Assembly: GCA_004356385.1 (NCBI GenBank)
Contig: SMXL01000103.1
Span: forward strand, 1-7,429
Reading direction: 5' to 3'
Length of the DNA: 7,429 nt
DNA from: Bacteroidota bacterium
GTDB lineage: Bacteria; Bacteroidota; Rhodothermia; Rhodothermales; UBA10348
Positions 7,095 through 7,429 of this stretch are shown in pieces; the stretch's first letter is position 1; every line of letters starts with the position of its first letter. Both the position numbers and the translations under genes were made by a program. Below the pieces are notes generated by a model, which was not told the DNA's origin, ran no database searches, and saw only the letters and a list, made by a program, of their open reading frames with translations.

Positions 7095-7111
7095 TTATTG
7101 AGGGGTATTCA
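7095..7111 (-). other. Overlap of two frames: probable +1 frameshift site in a CCCC run
   Basis: On the minus strand the NHL frame ends at TAA (7095-7097). The TPR frame is closed upstream by TGA (7109-7111), so the two frames overlap here. The only homopolymer of four in the overlap is CCCC (7102-7105). Reading one base fewer there joins the frames as VLYLNTLNKGWGSGQSTEV and gives a continuous blade-to-TPR protein. It may be a sequencing or assembly error, a real inactivating mutation or, less likely, programmed slippage. Confidence 0.7.
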
Positions 7112-7429
7112 GATACAAAACTCGACCGCTCGCGTCTGCTACAATGCCATTGGGGGCCAGGAATGTGGCTTCCGAGCCGGCGCCGTCCTGATTTCCGTTC
7201 GAGCCGTTTCCAGCAACCACCGAAATGTCGCCCGACGGCGTGACCTTGTACAATTGATTGTCTTTGATTCGGGTTACGTACAGGGTTCCCTTTGCAAGCG
7301 CCAGGTGCGCATTGCCGTCCGCGCCGCCGGAGTTGATGGTGTAGGCCACGCTAGCATTGCCTACAGAATCGATGCTAATGATGTCGTTGGTGTTGAAATT
7401 GGCTACCAGCAATTCCCCATTTTGCCTTC
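7095..7429 (-). CDS. NHL/SMP-30-like beta-propeller protein (5' partial; 3' end interrupted by frameshift)
   Basis: The frame is open to the window edge, so the N-terminus is missing. The visible 111 codons hold repeated propeller-blade motifs: GELLVANFNTNDIISID, then GNAHLALAKGTLYVTRIKDNQLYKV, then DGAGSEATFLAPNGIVADASGRVLYLN. The pattern G-x-LYV followed by N-x-(I/L)-x-(K/R), with AGxGxxGxxDG linkers and PNGIV, is that of NHL-repeat and SMP-30/gluconolactonase-like proteins. These are usually exported and bind or act on small molecules or sugars; the substrate here is unknown. The frame stops at TAA 7095-7097, in the middle of a blade, right after LYLNTPQ. Family members normally continue with a strand ending in IRKI or similar. 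Exactly that continuation lies in the next frame, followed by TPR repeats. I therefore treat 6689-7429 as one disrupted gene. Confidence 0.88.
   Translation of the reverse strand, partial: RQNGELLVANFNTNDIISIDSVGNASVAYTINSGGADGNAHLALAKGTLYVTRIKDNQLYKVTPSGDISVVAGNGSNGNQDGAGSEATFLAPNGIVADASGRVLYLNTPQ

Overview
This 7.4-kb window is gene-dense, with intergenic gaps of 19 to 109 bp and no gene-free stretch over 300 bases. It comes from a bacterium that probably belongs to the FCB group, most likely a Rhodothermota/Balneolota-like or related Bacteroidota lineage. Three things point there. The first gene ends in a type IX secretion (T9SS) type A sorting domain with the YPNPFNP motif. The large permease has the duplicated MacB/FtsX architecture ending in an NPxxxLRYE-type tail, which is common in that group. 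The protein kinase carries a PD40 beta-propeller output/sensor region, and Shine-Dalgarno sequences are weak or absent. The taxonomic placement is inference.

Layout from left to right. (1) Bases 1-351, plus strand: the 3' end of a secreted T9SS cargo protein. (2) Bases 388-2835, minus strand: an 815-residue duplicated ABC-transporter permease of the MacB/FtsX type. (3) Bases 2910-5498, minus strand: an 862-residue membrane serine/threonine kinase with about 12 evenly spaced WSPDG-type repeats after its single membrane segment. (4) A 109-bp divergent intergenic region with candidate promoters on both strands and a CGTCA/TGACG inverted repeat between them. (5) Bases 5608-6105 and 6125-6646, plus strand: a DinB-like metal-binding protein and an NTF2/SnoaL-like lipoprotein, 19 bp apart and probably one transcript. 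(6) Bases 6689-7429, minus strand: the 3' part of what looks like a single NHL/SMP-30-type propeller gene with a C-terminal TPR tail, split into two reading frames by a one-base shift in a run of four C near 7102-7105.

How the genes may work together: the kinase and permease share a strand and a 74-bp spacer, so a kinase-permease transcription unit is plausible. The permease would also need an ATP-binding subunit, and none is encoded here. The DinB/NTF2 pair looks like a small stress or small-molecule unit of unknown substrate. Convergent gene ends at 351/388 and 6646/6689 each contain an imperfect hairpin that could end transcription from both sides. The strongest oddity in the window is the split NHL-TPR gene. 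I saw no mobile element, CRISPR array, tRNA or rRNA.
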